Assembly: GCA_037176845.1 (NCBI GenBank)
Contig: JAYKXP010000031.1
Location: forward strand, 62,001 to 126,000
Length of the DNA: 64,000 nt
Direction: 5' to 3'
Origin: Paramarasmius palmivorus
Lineage: Eukaryota; Basidiomycota; Agaricomycetes; Agaricales; Marasmiaceae
Shown: positions 1-13,900 of the stretch, one piece after another
How the letters are laid out: each line of letters begins with the position of its first letter
Position numbering within the stretch: position 1 is the stretch's first letter
Notes under the pieces: model-generated
Told to the model about the DNA's origin: nothing
Databases searched by the model: none
What the model saw: the letters and a program-made list of their open reading frames with translations, nothing else
Program-made: the position numbers and the translations under genes

Positions 1-540
1 GCATGTGCATGAGTCCGGAAGATATAGCAGTGTTATCATGCGGTCAGCCCCAACGTTCTATTTCGTCAATGGAGGTTGCGGATGCAAATCTCGTTGTCAT
101 CTCGGCTGCTTCCGTTCCGAGACAAACCCTGTATAAACGCTTCCAACCACTTCCAACCGTGCCGCTGATCATCTACTTTAGTCAATTCTCTGTTCTATGG
201 CTACGGTCGTGCCCTGCGGTGCGCCTTCGGGAAATACAGACAGCAAGGATGTTGGAGCTAGAGTATCGAAGCTATGTGTTATGGTTCGTTCTCGTGCCAG
301 TTTGCAGGTGACATATCTCAATACTTCGTACACAGGTTACTGGGTGCTCGTGGCCACCGAATATCAAAATCACTATACCCTACTCTCAGAAATGGATAAT
401 AAACTGAAACTTCGCCCAGAGCTCAAGAGCATATCAGGGAATGTTCGTGTCTCGCATGCTCCGCCCATTTATTCCTATTTGACGATGTACAGGTCTCGAT
501 TCATTCGTCAAGGAAGGCAAAACACAGCATCTAGAACGTC
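1..540. other. No supported gene; upstream region of the proline-rich gene
   Basis: Short open frames exist on the plus strand here, but I see no recognisable domain, no convincing splice chain and no signal peptide. I treat the stretch as intergenic, or as the edge of a gene lying outside the window. Confidence 0.4.
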
Positions 541-548
541 TTCCTCGA

Positions 549-558
549 GTATATAAAC
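549..558 (+). promoter_or_regulatory. TATA box of the proline-rich heptad gene
   Basis: The sequence GTATATAAAC lies about 40 bp before the ATG at 592. The same 10-mer occurs before the paralogous gene at 63127 (63047-63056). This supports it as a shared core promoter element. Confidence 0.55.
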
Positions 559-591
559 TTTGTTTCTGGGGCGTTCTTTCACCACCACGAA

Positions 592-1194
592 ATGAAGGTG
601 AGTTACCCCTCCAATGTTCTTGCTTCTTGCGCCTGACTACCGTTTTAGCTTACTACTCTTGTCACTCTCGCTCTTGCACTCGTATACAGCGCTACCGCTG
701 TTCCCATTGCGCATCCTCCCCCTCCCGGTGATGTGAGTCCTGTTTCTTTACTTTCCAATTTCGTCATAGCTAATACTAGTATTTTGCAGTGCGCTCAGCA
801 AGGTGGATGCCCACAACCACCGCCGCCTCCACCGCCTGGTCAGCAACCGCCACCTCCACCTCCGGGGGAGCAGCCTCCGCCTCCACCCCCACCTGGCGAA
901 CAACCACCACCTCCGCCAGGGCAGCAGCCACCACCACCACCACCACCTCCACCTGGGCAACAGCCACCACCTCCACCACCTCCTCCTCCTCCTGGCCAGC
1001 AGCCGCCACCGCCACCCCCGGGTGAGCAGCCTCCGCCTCCACCCAGTCAACCTCCACCTCCACCTGGTCAGCAGCCGCCACCACCGGGCGAGCAGCCTCC
1101 TCCACCTCCGCCCGAATGCGAGCAATACGGAGGATGTCCGCCTCCACCACCTCCAGCTGACCAGTATCCCCCTGCACCGCCACCGGTGTATTGA
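592..1194 (+). CDS. Secreted proline-rich protein with CxQxGGC heptads
   Basis: Three exons fit: 592-597 (Met-Lys), 649-732 and 790-1194, joined by two phase-0 introns (598-648 and 733-789). The protein is about 165 residues. It starts with a hydrophobic signal peptide (MKLTTLVTLALALVYSATA). After the second intron comes a CAQQGGC heptad, then about 100 residues of polyproline blocks separated by GQQ or GEQ, then CEQYGGC and a short Pro-rich end. Intron positions and the Met-Lys first exon match the genes at 55396 and 63127, so the three are paralogues despite the different linkers. Seen: signal peptide, repeats, splice sites. Inferred: an extracellular or cell-wall role. No enzymatic domain is visible. 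The polyproline tract may vary in length between strains. Confidence 0.75.
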
Positions 1195-1950
1195 ACACGA
1201 GCCGAATTCATCTCAAGCGATTCACATAAATAGGTCAAAAGGACATGTAGGACCATATAACATTTGACGTTCAATGTATGTACTTGTACTTGCCTGGACT
1301 ATTTTCCTCCGATGTACTACTATCTCGTGTACTGATTTCTGTTTCGACTCTACGGCCCGCGATTGTATATTTAGGACAATTGAATTGAAGCGTGTGTTTG
1401 TGTTTTACTTTTCAATAGCTCGAGAGGTTCTTGCGAGCTGCTGGCGGAGAATTTCGGAGGAATAAATAGTCGTGTTGCCAAGGCCCAAGGGAAACAACTC
1501 AATTGACGACGGACGTAGCTGTTGAGATAAGGTTGAAACTCCGCCGCGTATCTGATCTTGTGATCATCCGTCAGCGAAGCGTCTGTCTAGTCAACTAGCA
1601 CCTTCATCGTTCTCTGCGGAACAGATATCCATCTGTTTACCTCTAGAAACGCTGAGACGTGCTTTCCTAGCTATCATCTGCATGTTTGCAAGCCCTGGCG
1701 ACCCTGTGATTAGTATCAATCGGGCAAACCATCGGGTTCCTTCAATCGTGTGGAAGGTGTGCTGGGGCCTGGAAACCATTCAGTTCCCATCATTTGATGC
1801 TTTTCGCTGAAGCGAAATCTTCCGAAATGCCAGTATAAAAGATGTACGTTCCTGATACCCGACGTTTTCATTCTTACCTTACCCCCAATCCCCCAGAACG
1901 ATAGTGCCAGTCCGTTATAGTACAATTGAGTCCAAGCACAAGCAGTCGCT
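1195..1950. other. Intergenic region before the ABC transporter
   Basis: I see no coding frame that splices into a plausible protein in either direction. The stretch should hold the terminator of the proline-rich gene and the promoter of the transporter starting at 1951. Confidence 0.45.
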
Positions 1951-4900
1951 ATGTTGCTGCTAGACGCGGACAAAAAGTAAGCTTATAGTAGTAGTAGTAG
2001 TGTAGTTCTCCAAAGAATGTTACTCCCCGGTGCTAAAGCCTAGCCCCGTGTACAGGTTTCCAATCGCGGATAACATACTCGATATTCCGTCATACGTGGC
2101 GGCTCTGTCGATTGTTATACTTGCAATCGAAGCAGTTCTCCGAATCAAGCGCACAGGCATCGTGAAGGGCAGCTGGTTTCGAATGGAAGGGACATCGACT
2201 CGAAAATTGCTATTGGCCATTCGGTCGGCCGGCATCGTGGCATTATTGTTGGTCAGAGCCCTTGGAGGAAGGATTGCCTTGATCTCGGCGTATGTGAGTG
2301 GCAAGGCCATTCTTTTCCAGCTTTCTAATGCTTAGTTCGAAATAGCTCTACGCAGTACTACTCTCGTTGAGATCAGGCACTACGACTTCAACGCACCTCG
2401 AAGTTATTCTTCTCTCTGCCCTTGGGGTTTACACGTATAGAGACATTTATCCCCTTATCACATACGATCTATCTCCTCAAGACGAATGGGATTCGCCTCG
2501 AATTTGGGTGGAGATCACGCTTTTGCTTTTCACGGGTGTGATTATTCCATTGGTGACCCCGGCGGTTTATATCCCTGTGAACGCAGAGGTACCATTCCCG
2601 GATTACACCCCTGATCATACTCGCTGATATAACCTTGAAGAACCCGATGTCTAAACCGAATCCAGCGCAAACAGCATCTCCGTTTTCCGCAATGTTCTAC
2701 GTACACCTTGACGCAATTGTCTCCAAGGCGCGCAAGACACTTCACCTGCCATTAGAGGAGCTGCCTCCTCTCGCAGACGATGACATGGCGAATAACTTGA
2801 AGGAGAAGCATTTCAAGGTACCCCAATACAAGTTTGCTCCTCTCACGCTGATCATTTATCTTGACTAGCATATAGACCCGAGACAGCACATATTCTTTTG
2901 GCTACTCCACATCTTTCGCTGGGACTATATCGTCATGGTGATCATGCTACAAGTCAAGGGCATAATGGTCTTTGTCTCGCCACTAGTCATGAACCAGATC
3001 CTCGCGTACGCCGGACTTGACTTCATCTTGTCACTAATTCAATAACTGCAAGACTTAGGTATATCCAGACTCCTGATGACCATCACTTCATTCGACCTTG
3101 GTTCTGGATCATAATGCTGCTTTTTGCACCGCTTATCGAGACCGCAGCCGTGAATTGGTTTGAATTCCTTGCGGTACGTTCATCCGGACAGTAACCTCCA
3201 CGTCCGCCGTACTGATGTCGTAACAACAGCAACGTACTCTTGTGCGGATAGAGTCTCTTCTGACGGAGCTCCTCTTTGAGCACGCTCTAAAGATTCGTGT
3301 TAAGACAACGGCCGAAACGGATGACGAAGACGGCGAAAAGAAGACTTCTAATGCGTCTGGAAAGCTCAGTACACTCGTTACAGTGGATCTGAATACTATT
3401 GCACAATCGGCCGATTGCGCGCTTCTCTTCACATATTGCCCAGTACAAATCATTCTTTCTGCAGTCTTTTTGTACATGCTGTTAGGATGGAGGTATGTGT
3501 TTTACTTGTACTCTACATCATAATTTGATATTTTGCCAGCGCGTTTGTTGGAATTGGACTGACACTGGTGACATTCCCTATCCCGAGTATACTGTTGGGC
3601 TGGATTCACCAAGTCAAAGTCGAGCAGATGAAGAAGACAGACGCAAGAGTACAAGTTTTTTCTGATGGTATTTTTTTTGTTGTTTTTCTTGTGATCAAGC
3701 TGCTAATGGTAATAATGAAGCGATGAACATGCTCAAGATGGTCAAATTGTTCGGCTGGGAACGACGCATGTTCGCAAAAGTCGACGAGAAGCGGAATGAG
3801 GAGTTGACTTTGGTGAAGAAAGCCAAGTTGATCGATGTCGTCTATGATGTCTTGAGGTCAGTACTATTTCTGGGATCTAACGCTGATGTCGCTGATTGCT
3901 TCAAACCCGTAGCTCCGCCACCTCTGCTATTACCATTGTTACAACCCTTGCTTGCTAGTACGTCGCATTATCACTTACTTTCTCTATTACTGACTGAACC
4001 ATTGTCCGTAGCGTATGTCCTTTAACCTTGGTCCTAATGATCAAAAATCTCATTACACATTTAGACATTGGTCGCGAGGAACGTCCTTACGGCCTCCATC
4101 ATTTTCCCCGCACTTATTATCTTCGAGAACTTGAAACGATATATCCAGATCGCATTCTTCTATACCACTGTAGCAGTCGGCGCCAAAGTATCGTTAGATA
4201 GGGTAGATGAATTCTTGAGAGACGTAAGTCCTGACTACCACGATAATTTGACAAAGCTCACTCCCGGAATCCAGAGCGAGCTTTTAGATGAATACACAGA
4301 CACGAAGATCATATCGGACGAGAACGTGGAAAGAATCGGGTTCCACAACGCTCTTTTCACATGGACTGCCCAGGTCGACTCAGCCATAGACTCAGACTAC
4401 ACACCTGGGAGACAGCGATTTGTTTTACAGGTACGAGACGAGATATTATTCAAATCAGGTGCCATGAACTTGATCATGGGGCCTACGGGATCCGGTAAAA
4501 CGTCGCTTTTACTAGCCTTGTTGGGTACATCATTATAACCATTCTTCATCGATCGCGGGAGGTACTCATGATGGCTTTCGCAGGCGAGATGCACTTTATA
4601 CCTTCTGCTGAGGACTCTTGGTTTAATCTTCCGCGACAACGAGGTGTTGCATATGCGGCCCAGGAAGCTTGGGTCTTAAATGAAACCATCAAGGTACATC
4701 TCCTTACCAGTTTGAGATAACATATTCACCTCATTTCCAGGACAACATCCTATTTGGACTCCCTTATAACGAGCAACGATACCACGCCGTATTGAAACAG
4801 TGTGCCCTCGAGCAGGATCTTTCTATGTTTTCTGCCGGTGATCTTACCGAAGTTGGTGAAAGAGGTATCACTCTGAGTGGCGGCCAAAAAGCGAGAATTA

Positions 4901-7900
4901 GTTTAGCTAGAGCAATATATTCAAATGCCGAAGTAGTACTTTTGGATGACGTCTTAGCTGCGCTCGAGTAAGTGTAGTTCGCCCTCTTCCCAATATCCTG
5001 GACTCTGATCGCCGACGAAGTGTCCATACGGCAAAGTGGATCGTAGATCAATGCTTCAGCGGTGATTTATTAACAGGCAGGACGGTGATCCTTGTAGTGC
5101 GTGCTCTTCTAACAATGAAGGATTCTATCTAACGCGTTTGACATAGACCCACAACACGACGTTAGTCAAAAGCCTGGCGCAATATATTGTCACAGTCAAG
5201 GACGGGACCGCGGTGGGTTCAGGGGTCACCAATGCAGACGGCATTCCAGAGCTCGTTGGACTTACAGAGACGGAAACAGAGGCTACTGACGTGGAAGATC
5301 CCGATTCTAAGGCTAATGGTGACTCGGAAGCAGATGGTAAACTCATATTAGCGGAGGAAATACAAATTGGCCGTTCGGGCTGGTCTTCGGGTGCGCCGAG
5401 CCTCCATATGAAGCTGCTAAAGTTGACTCTTCAATATTATCTAGTCAAAATGTACACCGCGGCTCTAGCTGGAGACGGTGGTCGCCCTATCTCTACACGC
5501 ATTCTGTTCTTCCTTCCCCTAACTTTCACCCTTGTCAGCTCTTCTCTAGGACAAGTCGTACAAATATGGTATTTAGGCTACTGGTCAGCACAGTTCGAGA
5601 ATAACCCACCGGAGGAAGTCAGATCGGTGTTGTGAGTAACTCGATCCGCTTTCGTATTATGTCACTGAGCAAGTGTTTGTATTAGCCATCTAAATATATA
5701 CGGTACGTATCTTGTCCCAGATCCCAGCGGCATCTGGGGTTCAAACAAACTATTCGACAGCCCTTATATTTGTGCTATACTCGATCATGTTTGGGTGTTA
5801 CTTCATTTTATTCGTCATTGGTGGTATACGAGCCTCAGTCTCTATACACGCGCGTCTTGTTGCAAGCGTTTTTGGTGCCACTCTGAGGTAAGTCCAGTCC
5901 TCGTAATTGACCGGATCATTAAAATAACCAACCACTACTAGATGGCTTGAGACAACCCCGGTATCACGCATCATAACACGTTTCACGCAGGATATTCGTA
6001 GTGGTATGCTTTCAACTCTCTTTATTTCTGAGCGGTCTGATGCTTATAAGGTACCTTTTTAGTCGACGACAACTTCCCCCGGCAGCTCTCCCGCTTCATT
6101 GAACTTTCAGCTGTCATGATTTTCCGGCTTTTGTCTATTATCTTCGTCTTCCAAGCACCCTTGTTTATTCTACCTTGCATCCTGGTCACATCTTTGGGGG
6201 TCGTTTGTGGAATGGTGTATCTCAAGGCGCAGATTCCCGTGAAGAGAGAAATGTCAAATGCAAAGGCGCCGGTTCTGGGGCAGTGAGTATCACCACTTTA
6301 TTCTCTCCATCAATCTCACTAAGCTCAACCCATCAGTGTCAACGCTGCATTTGCCGACCTCAGTGAGTTACGCGCTCGCCACAATCCAACATAACTAACT
6401 GGACACCAAAACACAGCTTCCATTCGCGCATATTCAGCTCAAGAAGCCTTTATCTCTCGTTCTCTATCTCGCATCGACGTCTACGCCCGAACAGCTCGAG
6501 TGTTCTACGATCTTCAACGATGGGTAGGTGTACGAACCGATGTGCTATCTGGGATATTCGCCGCGTGTGTCGCTTGGTATATTCTCTACGTGAATAAAGG
6601 TGTGGAAGCAGGGAATAGTGGATTTTCGCTGAATATGGCAGGTAAGTCCTGGGGTCATGACTCCCATGAACCACGAAAACAAAGAGAACTTGGGAGTGCT
6701 AAACAGTATATATACGTACATAGTCAGCTTCACAAGTTCAATGTTCTGGTGGATCTTGAGGTGGAATGCTGTTGAGACAGAGAGTAAGCACGTCCAGCCA
6801 TTGATCCGGACGGTGAATGAAAAGTGCTGAATATCTACTAAACCAAAATAGGTAACAGCATGGAGCGGATCACGCATTACCTCAATATCGAGCAAGAACC
6901 CAAACCTACGAAGGACGGGGTGCCACCTGCGTATTGGCCTACAACCGGAGAACTACGCGTCGAAAATCTTAAGGCGAGGTATTCCTTGGACGGACCGGAT
7001 ATCTTGAAGGGATTTAACTTTGAGATAAGGAGTGGAGAGAGGATTGGTGTTGGTACGCTTCTTTCCTTATCCGAATAGCATCCACACTGAGTCTCCCTGA
7101 ATAGTGGGACGTACGGGGTCTGGAAAGGTGGCTATCGCTTCAGCTACATTGACTCGTGGAAACTAATTCACCTGTTGGACAGAGTACATTGACTCTCGCG
7201 CTCTTGAGATGCATACCAACTGACGGAGAAGTGTATTACGACGGACTACCAACTTCGAGACTCAATCTAGACGCACTCAGGGATAAGATCACAATCATAC
7301 CCCAATCTGTAGGTCCACCATGTCATTTCCCAGCCAGAGTCCACCCCACTCATTTTCCCAGCCCGAGCTCATCTCCGGAACTCTACGCCACAACCTTGAT
7401 CCATTCGCCGAGCACGACGATCATACCTTGAACGACGCGCTCATCTCAGCCGGACTACATTCTCTCCAAAAGCAGCTTCCCGAGGATTCGGACAGGAGAA
7501 TTACATTAGACACCATCATTTCAAGTGGCGGAGCGAATCTGTCTGTCGGTCAAAGACAGATTATCGCATTGGCGCGAGCACTTGTTAGGCGTACAAAGGT
7601 GTTGATTTTGGATGAGGCGACTTCTGCGATCGGTATGCTCATCAACACCAATCCTTCACGACTGTATAGAGGGGATGCTGACATGTCTACTAGATTACGA
7701 AACAGACACGATTATCCAGTCGTCGTTGAAGCACAATCTACCAAAAGATGTCACGGTTATCATCGTTGCGCATCGTTTACAAACCGTAGTGGATGTCGAT
7801 AGGATTGTAAGATTTTCTCCTTGCTTGGCTATCATTAAATGAGACCATTGATCGTTTCGCAGATGGTTCTCGATGCTGGGCAAATAGTGAGAGACTTCTT

Positions 7901-8044
7901 CCCCATTCCTATTGAGACTTACTGAGTTTGCCGTAGGTCGAGTTTGATTCACCAAAGAACTTGATTCAAAAAGAAGGAGGATACTTCAAGGCGTTGGTTG
8001 AACAGTGGAATGGGAAGGAGGGGTTCATCACGGCGATGCAGTAG
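1951..8044 (+). CDS. ABCC-family (MRP/Ybt1-type) full ABC transporter
   Basis: A gene of roughly twenty exons encoding a full ABCC exporter. Early exons fit as 1951-1976, 2056-2293, 2346-2588, 2641-2817 and 2869 onward, with frame kept across each junction. Order: N-terminal membrane segments (about 2.05-2.6 kb), first transmembrane domain (2.87-4.2 kb), NBD1 with Walker [10 protein letters not shown] near 4480, signature [14 protein letters not shown] near 4875 and Walker B VVLLDD, second transmembrane domain (5.4-6.8 kb), NBD2 with GRTGSGKSTL spanning the 7.1 kb intron, signature LSVGQRQ near 7540 and [11 protein letters not shown] across a further intron. It ends FITAMQ-stop at 8042-8044. 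Splicing restores a normal D-loop in both NBDs, so the pump looks functional. Members of this family export conjugates, bile-acid-like compounds or drugs at the vacuolar or plasma membrane. The substrate cannot be read from sequence. Confidence 0.9.
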
Positions 8045-8403
8045 GCAACTGGTTCTTTATCATTTGAGCTAAGAGTTACAAGGCTCAGACAAATGCGTTG
8101 GGCCTTCAACAGGCCGCGCAGGTAGCGTATCTATGTAATGATATATCAGTGGATATAACGTCAGAACTTGAGTTTGGAATCCCCTGATACGCGACTTTGA
8201 ATAGTTTCTGTTCAAAGCATTCAGTCGATCCTTGGTACAACAAGTTGCGAACTAAAAATACCTAGCCAACAGTAGCAACGCAAGCTTAAACCGGTAGCAT
8301 AGTCATGAATCTGATCGCGTTCCATGTATGTTCTACGAAACTGATCTTGGTAAGAAGTCCGAACCGTGACTATATCGAATAAGGCAGGACTTACATCGAT
8401 AGC
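8045..8403. other. Intergenic region between converging genes
   Basis: This stretch lies between the transporter stop and the stop of the minus-strand gene at 8404. No coding signal is visible. Part of it (about 8130-8180) resembles sequence near 14650-14690, as part of the duplicated transporter 3' end. Confidence 0.45.
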
Positions 8404-10145
8404 CTAAGCTCCAACTTTAACTACTCGTATGCCTTTTCCGTCACCTTGATGAAAGCTTGAACATCGAAGCCGAGTATGTGATAATGCATCATCGTCTCGG
8501 ACGAACCGACATCTAGATGATGTTTCGAACTGCCCGTGTTGATTGGTAATGAAATGTTCTTGTATTGTGGATTTCCAGGTGTCATAGTAAAGCTGCGTAA
8601 GATGATCTCTGAGGCGAAGGGGTGAGAAGGCGAACGATGGTGTATTTGGGTCTTCGTTCGTCGAGTTGCCCTACAACATGAGAAGTTAGGACTTGAGCTT
8701 TGCCATATACACAAATAAACGCACCATGACTGAAGCGTAAATTTGGACCTCTGATAGGGGCAGCCCAGTCGTGAACTGCTTGTCGCATTTTCCTCCAGTA
8801 GGGGGGTGAGCCAAAGTTCGCTCAACCATCGCCGGTGTCAAAGCATCTCCAGTAATCACCTTTTCCAACGAACAGTCTCCACGCCGGCCGATTTTCTCAT
8901 TCGTCCCTGCCTATCCGAACCGGAATCTGATGGGCGCTGTATATCGGGGTCCCGCAGCAGAGGAAGCAGCGTTATGGAACTCGCATAACAAGATGCAGAA
9001 GTTTCTGTGCGTCGAGGAGGAGCTAATACGCGAGTGTATGTGCGCAGTGACCAGGTTCTTTCCCAGTAGAAGTTGGGTGCGAGACGGATGGTAGTGGGTT
9101 GTGTGCAGGTGGAGTGGAAGGCATTCTTCAAATCGGGTCGAGATGAATGGCTGAAGTAGCACAGAACGGGGGCGAGTGGGGTTCGTCGACATCTACCTGC
9201 AGCGACGAGACCTGTGTCAGCTTAAGTAGCCGGGAAGTATGCATATAGAGATGTTTCCTAGGAAACTAGAGCATGAGCAAGCCAGGAATTGAAGAGGAGC
9301 AAAGGCGACTCACTGGATATCCGATCGTCCTCCCAAATAATTTCCAACCATCCATCCGTCTTAAGACTCCGAAGAAGAGGACTTGTCTATCACGACTTTC
9401 GTCTGGTGTGGGATTCGAGATGTAAGCGTTCCCGCAAGGTCGACATTCTCTAAGGTCGTCGTTGGTGAAGGGTCCAACTTTGTTTGGAACTGCCAAATAC
9501 GTTACTTTGGGGTTAGGGTCAACGCGAGCGTTTGTCATTTGAAAATTGACGCCGACCTTCTGTCTTGCACCATTCATCTCCTCGCTCCGACATTTCTCCT
9601 TACTAGCCAGACATCCTGCAGTAGTCGAATGAACTCAAAGTATGCTCGACTAGCCAGACTCACTTCAGACTTTCTCTTCCAGAGGCAGTCCTCGAAGTCC
9701 AAGGATAGACGAAATCTAGGATATTGGAGTAGAAGTTCAAGAGGTGTCTTATACTGGCAGTCATGGTGTAAACTTGAGGGTCCATGGTGTGTTTGCGGCT
9801 ACCACATGTCCTTCTACGTTACCCAAGATCTTACCGTTCCTCGTATAGATTGGTGGAAACTTATCCCGATGTCATACTCATTTCTGTGCCATGTCGAAAT
9901 CGTTATTCCTGCCACTGAATGCGCCCGATGAATCCATCCCTTTCTTGCAATATTGGTCTTCCCTAACATCTCACCTCGACCTTCTCCAAGTCAACAGTCA
10001 GTCTGTAAATGGAAGCAATGATCATTACCCTGGACATGACCTCCTCGCTAGTACGGTTATATTCGCCACACCGTGTGTAGTATAGTTCTCGAGGTTCATC
10101 GTCAGCGAATCGTGCTAGAAAATTGTGACAATTGTTGAATCGCAA
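8404..10145 (-). CDS. Unrecognised minus-strand gene, multi-exon, possibly decaying
   Basis: Several minus-strand stretches read as protein. The 3' part is best: an exon ending at a GTGCGT donor near 8724 joins across a 50 bp intron to one ending at the stop 8404-8406, giving ...LSEVQIYASVMGNSTNEDP... in one frame. Further upstream pieces lie at about 9966-10145 (start MRFNNCHNFLARFADD), 9700-9900 and 9400-9570. I could not join all of them without frame problems, so this may be one intron-rich gene, two genes or a pseudogene. I recognise no family. The 182-codon plus-strand frame at 9383-9931 lies opposite these pieces and is probably a shadow. Confidence 0.35.
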
Positions 10146-10149
10146 GACA

Positions 10150-10950
10150 CGAACAAGATATACCTAATTGGAAAAGGTACGTTCGCATGAGATTCTGCCC
10201 TAGGTACGCATTGTTTCACAATTCTACAGATTGTTATCGCTGCTCTTAGACTTGTAGCTAAACCTCTTTTCATTGAGCTCGTTGCGGCCTCGCCATGTCC
10301 GGTACGTGTTCCGGCATCAGCTATACTCTGATTTGCTATCGCTGAAGCTCAGGATACTTTGCGTACTTACAATGAAACCCAGCATACGCAATCGCATAAT
10401 TACAGGCCGATCTTCGCTATGTTACGCCTTGGCCTGCTTCTCAGTGATCTGAAAATTGTCGAATGGGGTTTGTGTGGATGTCCTGGCGTCGCAGGGCTGT
10501 ACGTCTATGTTTAGGTCCGACATATCGTGATGGCTTTTCAAGCGGCGGATCTTCCACGATAATCCAATGACCTGCTGCCCATCCAATTACACGCGCTGAA
10601 TTACGTTCAACGCGTCTGGATCTGTGAGAAACGGTGTGGATCCCGTTCGATCTGCTTGATGGTCAGAGAATCATTCGTCATACTTCCCAGCTGTCAGGGC
10701 CATTAGATTAGTGTGTGGGAGCACAATCAGGATGAGACAGTGGCCATCGTGGATCCGCTCTCTTTACTTTCCACGACGACCAACGATGTTAGCTGCTGGG
10801 AACACTCAAGGGATCGCATTGTACGCTCGTTCCATCTTTCCCGTATAGATTCACTGACCGAGTGCATCATTGGAAGACAGACCGAAACGCTCAATTTTAC
10901 GATCAAGGGCGAGTAATATGATTTTCTCTCGCAGGTACCTGGCTGATTTC
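10150..10950. other. Region before the NACHT gene; first exon unresolved
   Basis: This should contain the promoter and perhaps the first exon(s) of the NACHT gene. A 67-codon open frame at 10713-10916 looks protein-like but has no ATG, and I could not splice it in frame to the exon at 10957. Confidence 0.35.
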
Positions 10951-10956
10951 GCGTAG

Positions 10957-13900
10957 GGATCAAAATCGTCGGATTTCCGTTTTCCAGCAAGGATAAATTG
11001 GTTATACAAATTCTATCTCCAACTGGGATCTATGAATCGTACCGAACCGATTTAAAGAAAGTGGGAGAGGACGGATGTTCTTTAGATTTCCATGCGTATG
11101 TTGGGTTATTGTGTATCAAAAATTCGACTGACCCTTGGGCGTTATATTTTTCAGGCTAGTCGGAGTAGAGCCAGGAATGATATCATTCGAAGTTTATCGT
11201 CATCATTCAATCCGGAGAGACACACTCATCGCCAGTGTTGGGGTTCCAATTAGTGATTTGGACATTGGCTGTGACGCTGGTAAGTTCACACGACGATTGT
11301 TATTCTTCCATGGTGTGATTTTATGATTAGAGCTTCAGAAGGAAATGGTCATTCACAAGCGAAAGTCCCACAATGATCCCCTCAAGCTATCATTGAAGGC
11401 ACAGTATTCAGTTTTGGCGTCAAGTACCTTGGCAACCTCTGCACCTTTGGCCACCGACTCCGAAGAAATCAACATTGAAGATGATTCTAAAGAACGTATA
11501 GCGAGGATAAATGATGATTCGGTGAACCTTGAGGATGAGTTGGAGATAGTCAGGAGACAAACGGAAAGGTGCAAGCGTATTTACCGAACCGCCGATGCTG
11601 TTATTGAAACGCTGAACCATCTATCGGAGGTAAAGTATTCTCAAAGAGTGTTCATCTTATTCGACTCAGAGGCTGCCTAGGTACACGAAATCGCTCGCGC
11701 TGCTTCGATTGTCTTGTCTGGAGTCTATCGTGTAGGCTACTTTTGCTTGTAATACCCTGTCACTACCGATTACTGATGATGAGACAGATAATCAAAGCAA
11801 AACATGAGCAGAACGAAGCAATAGTTGCGCTGTACGACAATATGCTGGAGACGCACAAAATCGCGGTTGAAAAGGAAGCATTGAACCAAAACAGCGATTT
11901 CTCAGAGCTGTTCGACGATATAGTTCGGCAATCAGAAGAGTGTTATGTTTTCCTTTCCAACTATATCTACAAGGGCCGTTTATGTGTGTATTGTGTCCGC
12001 ATTAATCCAGATTACCATGCTGATATCTGCGGTGCAGACCAGGTCATGGATTCCTGTAATTCATTGTCGAAAATAGAGGCTTTCAACAACATTTTTGAGC
12101 AGCTCCAAAAGCGGTTTAATGACACTCAGGTCGAGGTCACGACGGTGACCGTCCTATATACCCAAAGGGTCGTGGAATCTATAGGTAAATAACCTCCAGT
12201 ATTGTACCCCTGTATATCTGACAATGCACGCTCAGATCAGAAGATCAATCTTCGTCCTCTCGAGCCCTCTACTGAGCTTTTGGGGCCAAAGTGTCATTGC
12301 CTCTTGGGAACCCGTCGATCGTCACTTACAAAGATTCTGGATTGGTGCTTTTATGGAGGGCAATCCATACTATGGATTTCGGGCATTGCTGGTTGCGGCA
12401 AAAGCTCATTGATCGGAACCCTTCATAATTCACTATCAACGCTAGGCTTTCGTAGCCGACTAGCTGCTTTCATCCGTTTCGACCGGAGCTCATATAGGGA
12501 CGCAAAAGAGTTTGTCAAGGCTCTTGCCTTTTTACTTGCAAACTTTGACCAGAGATTTGGGAATCGAATTCTGGACGTGCTAGAGAAAAGTCCACAGATC
12601 GCCCAGAACACCGAATTATCCACGCAAGTTCAAAAACTTCTCATCAACCCTCTCAGAGGTCTGAGCGAGGAGATTACAAAAGAAGGGCGTATTGTCGTCC
12701 TTGTAGATGGAATTGACGAATGCTCCCGCTCCGACCAAGCAGAGACCAATTTTCGTGGGCAGCTTTTAGAGCTGTTTGCAAATGACAAATTCGGGCTACT
12801 CCCGTTTTTGCGTTTTGTTCTTGCGAGTCGCCCAGAGGAAGACATTGTGGCATATCTTCAAGGTCTGGATCACATCCATCACATCCAGCTCGATCGCACG
12901 TCAAACGAAACCCGGCAAGATATCTGCTACTTCCTATCCAAATCGTTCCAACAACACCCGTCCTTACGAGTACTAGATAACGCCATCAAAAGCTCTGCTG
13001 TCGAGCTATTAGCAGAACGTGCCAGTGGTTTGTTCATTTGGGCAGCCACGGTCGTAGGCTTTATCAAGGGCAATGTTGCACAGCGCATGAAGGTCTTCAC
13101 AGAGAATGAGCCACCCGAGAATGCCTTACACGCGCTCACGGTTCTGTACAAGACTGCCCTCGATTCTCTCGTGAACGAAAATGGAGATGAAGATATCGAA
13201 CAAAATATCTGCATGGCGTTAGGTTTGATCATGGCGAGCCCTTCGGACGATGAATGCACTATTCCCATCCTCCGTGGTCTTTCTAAACACGTGGATCCTG
13301 AAAATAATCCAGATATACTCGGCACATTCCAAAAGCTCCGGAGCCTCGTCACGGAGGAACACGGTCATTACGAACTTCTTCATAAATCATTCGATGATTG
13401 TTTGACCTCAAAAGATCAGGCTCAACGGTGGTATATCAGTACGGAGAAGTACCAGGCGATTTTGTACGAAGCTAAGATCACATGCATCATGGATTACCTC
13501 GATAGGATCGACATGGAACTCCCAGCGGCACTCTTGTCTGATGTATATCGATATGCGATATGGGGGCCAGCCAATTGTGTGTACCTCGATCTATCCCTCT
13601 ATCCAAGCCTTCCGGAAAAGCTGGAAAGGTTTTTACTGGGGTATTTGGTACGTTGGCTGCATTCATTCGATGATGATCTCTCCAATGTGGGAGTCTCGAT
13701 CATTCAGAGGCACTTCGGCATGGGATGTCATGAACAGGTAGCCTTCCTTACATCCAAGGAGAGATTTTCTGACAATGTTCTCAGGTTGAAAAACACCACC
13801 ACGATTCTGAATTCATGCGAAAAGCATGGCTCAGTGCATCCCGGCTTCGACACATCTACACACCCACGTTGGTTGTCAAAGACTTCTTCAACATCATGCT

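Noticed and set aside
748..1274. Long open frames on the minus strand and in other plus frames opposite the polyproline exon
   Set aside because: They are by-products of the CCN-rich repeat. Their translations are low-complexity Arg/Trp or Val/Glu/Ala runs, and the plus-strand frame has a signal peptide and splice sites.
1988..2006. GTAGTAGTAG run before the second transporter exon
   Set aside because: A short trinucleotide repeat inside the first intron with no further structure.
4955..5025. Apparent D-loop change to AALE in NBD1 of the transporter
   Set aside because: The Glu comes from reading into the intron. Joining GA at the exon end to the T at the next exon gives Asp and the usual AALDVHTAKW.
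9383..9931. A 182-codon plus-strand frame
   Set aside because: Minus-strand pieces in the same place read better as protein, and this frame has no recognisable feature. It remains possible but unsupported.
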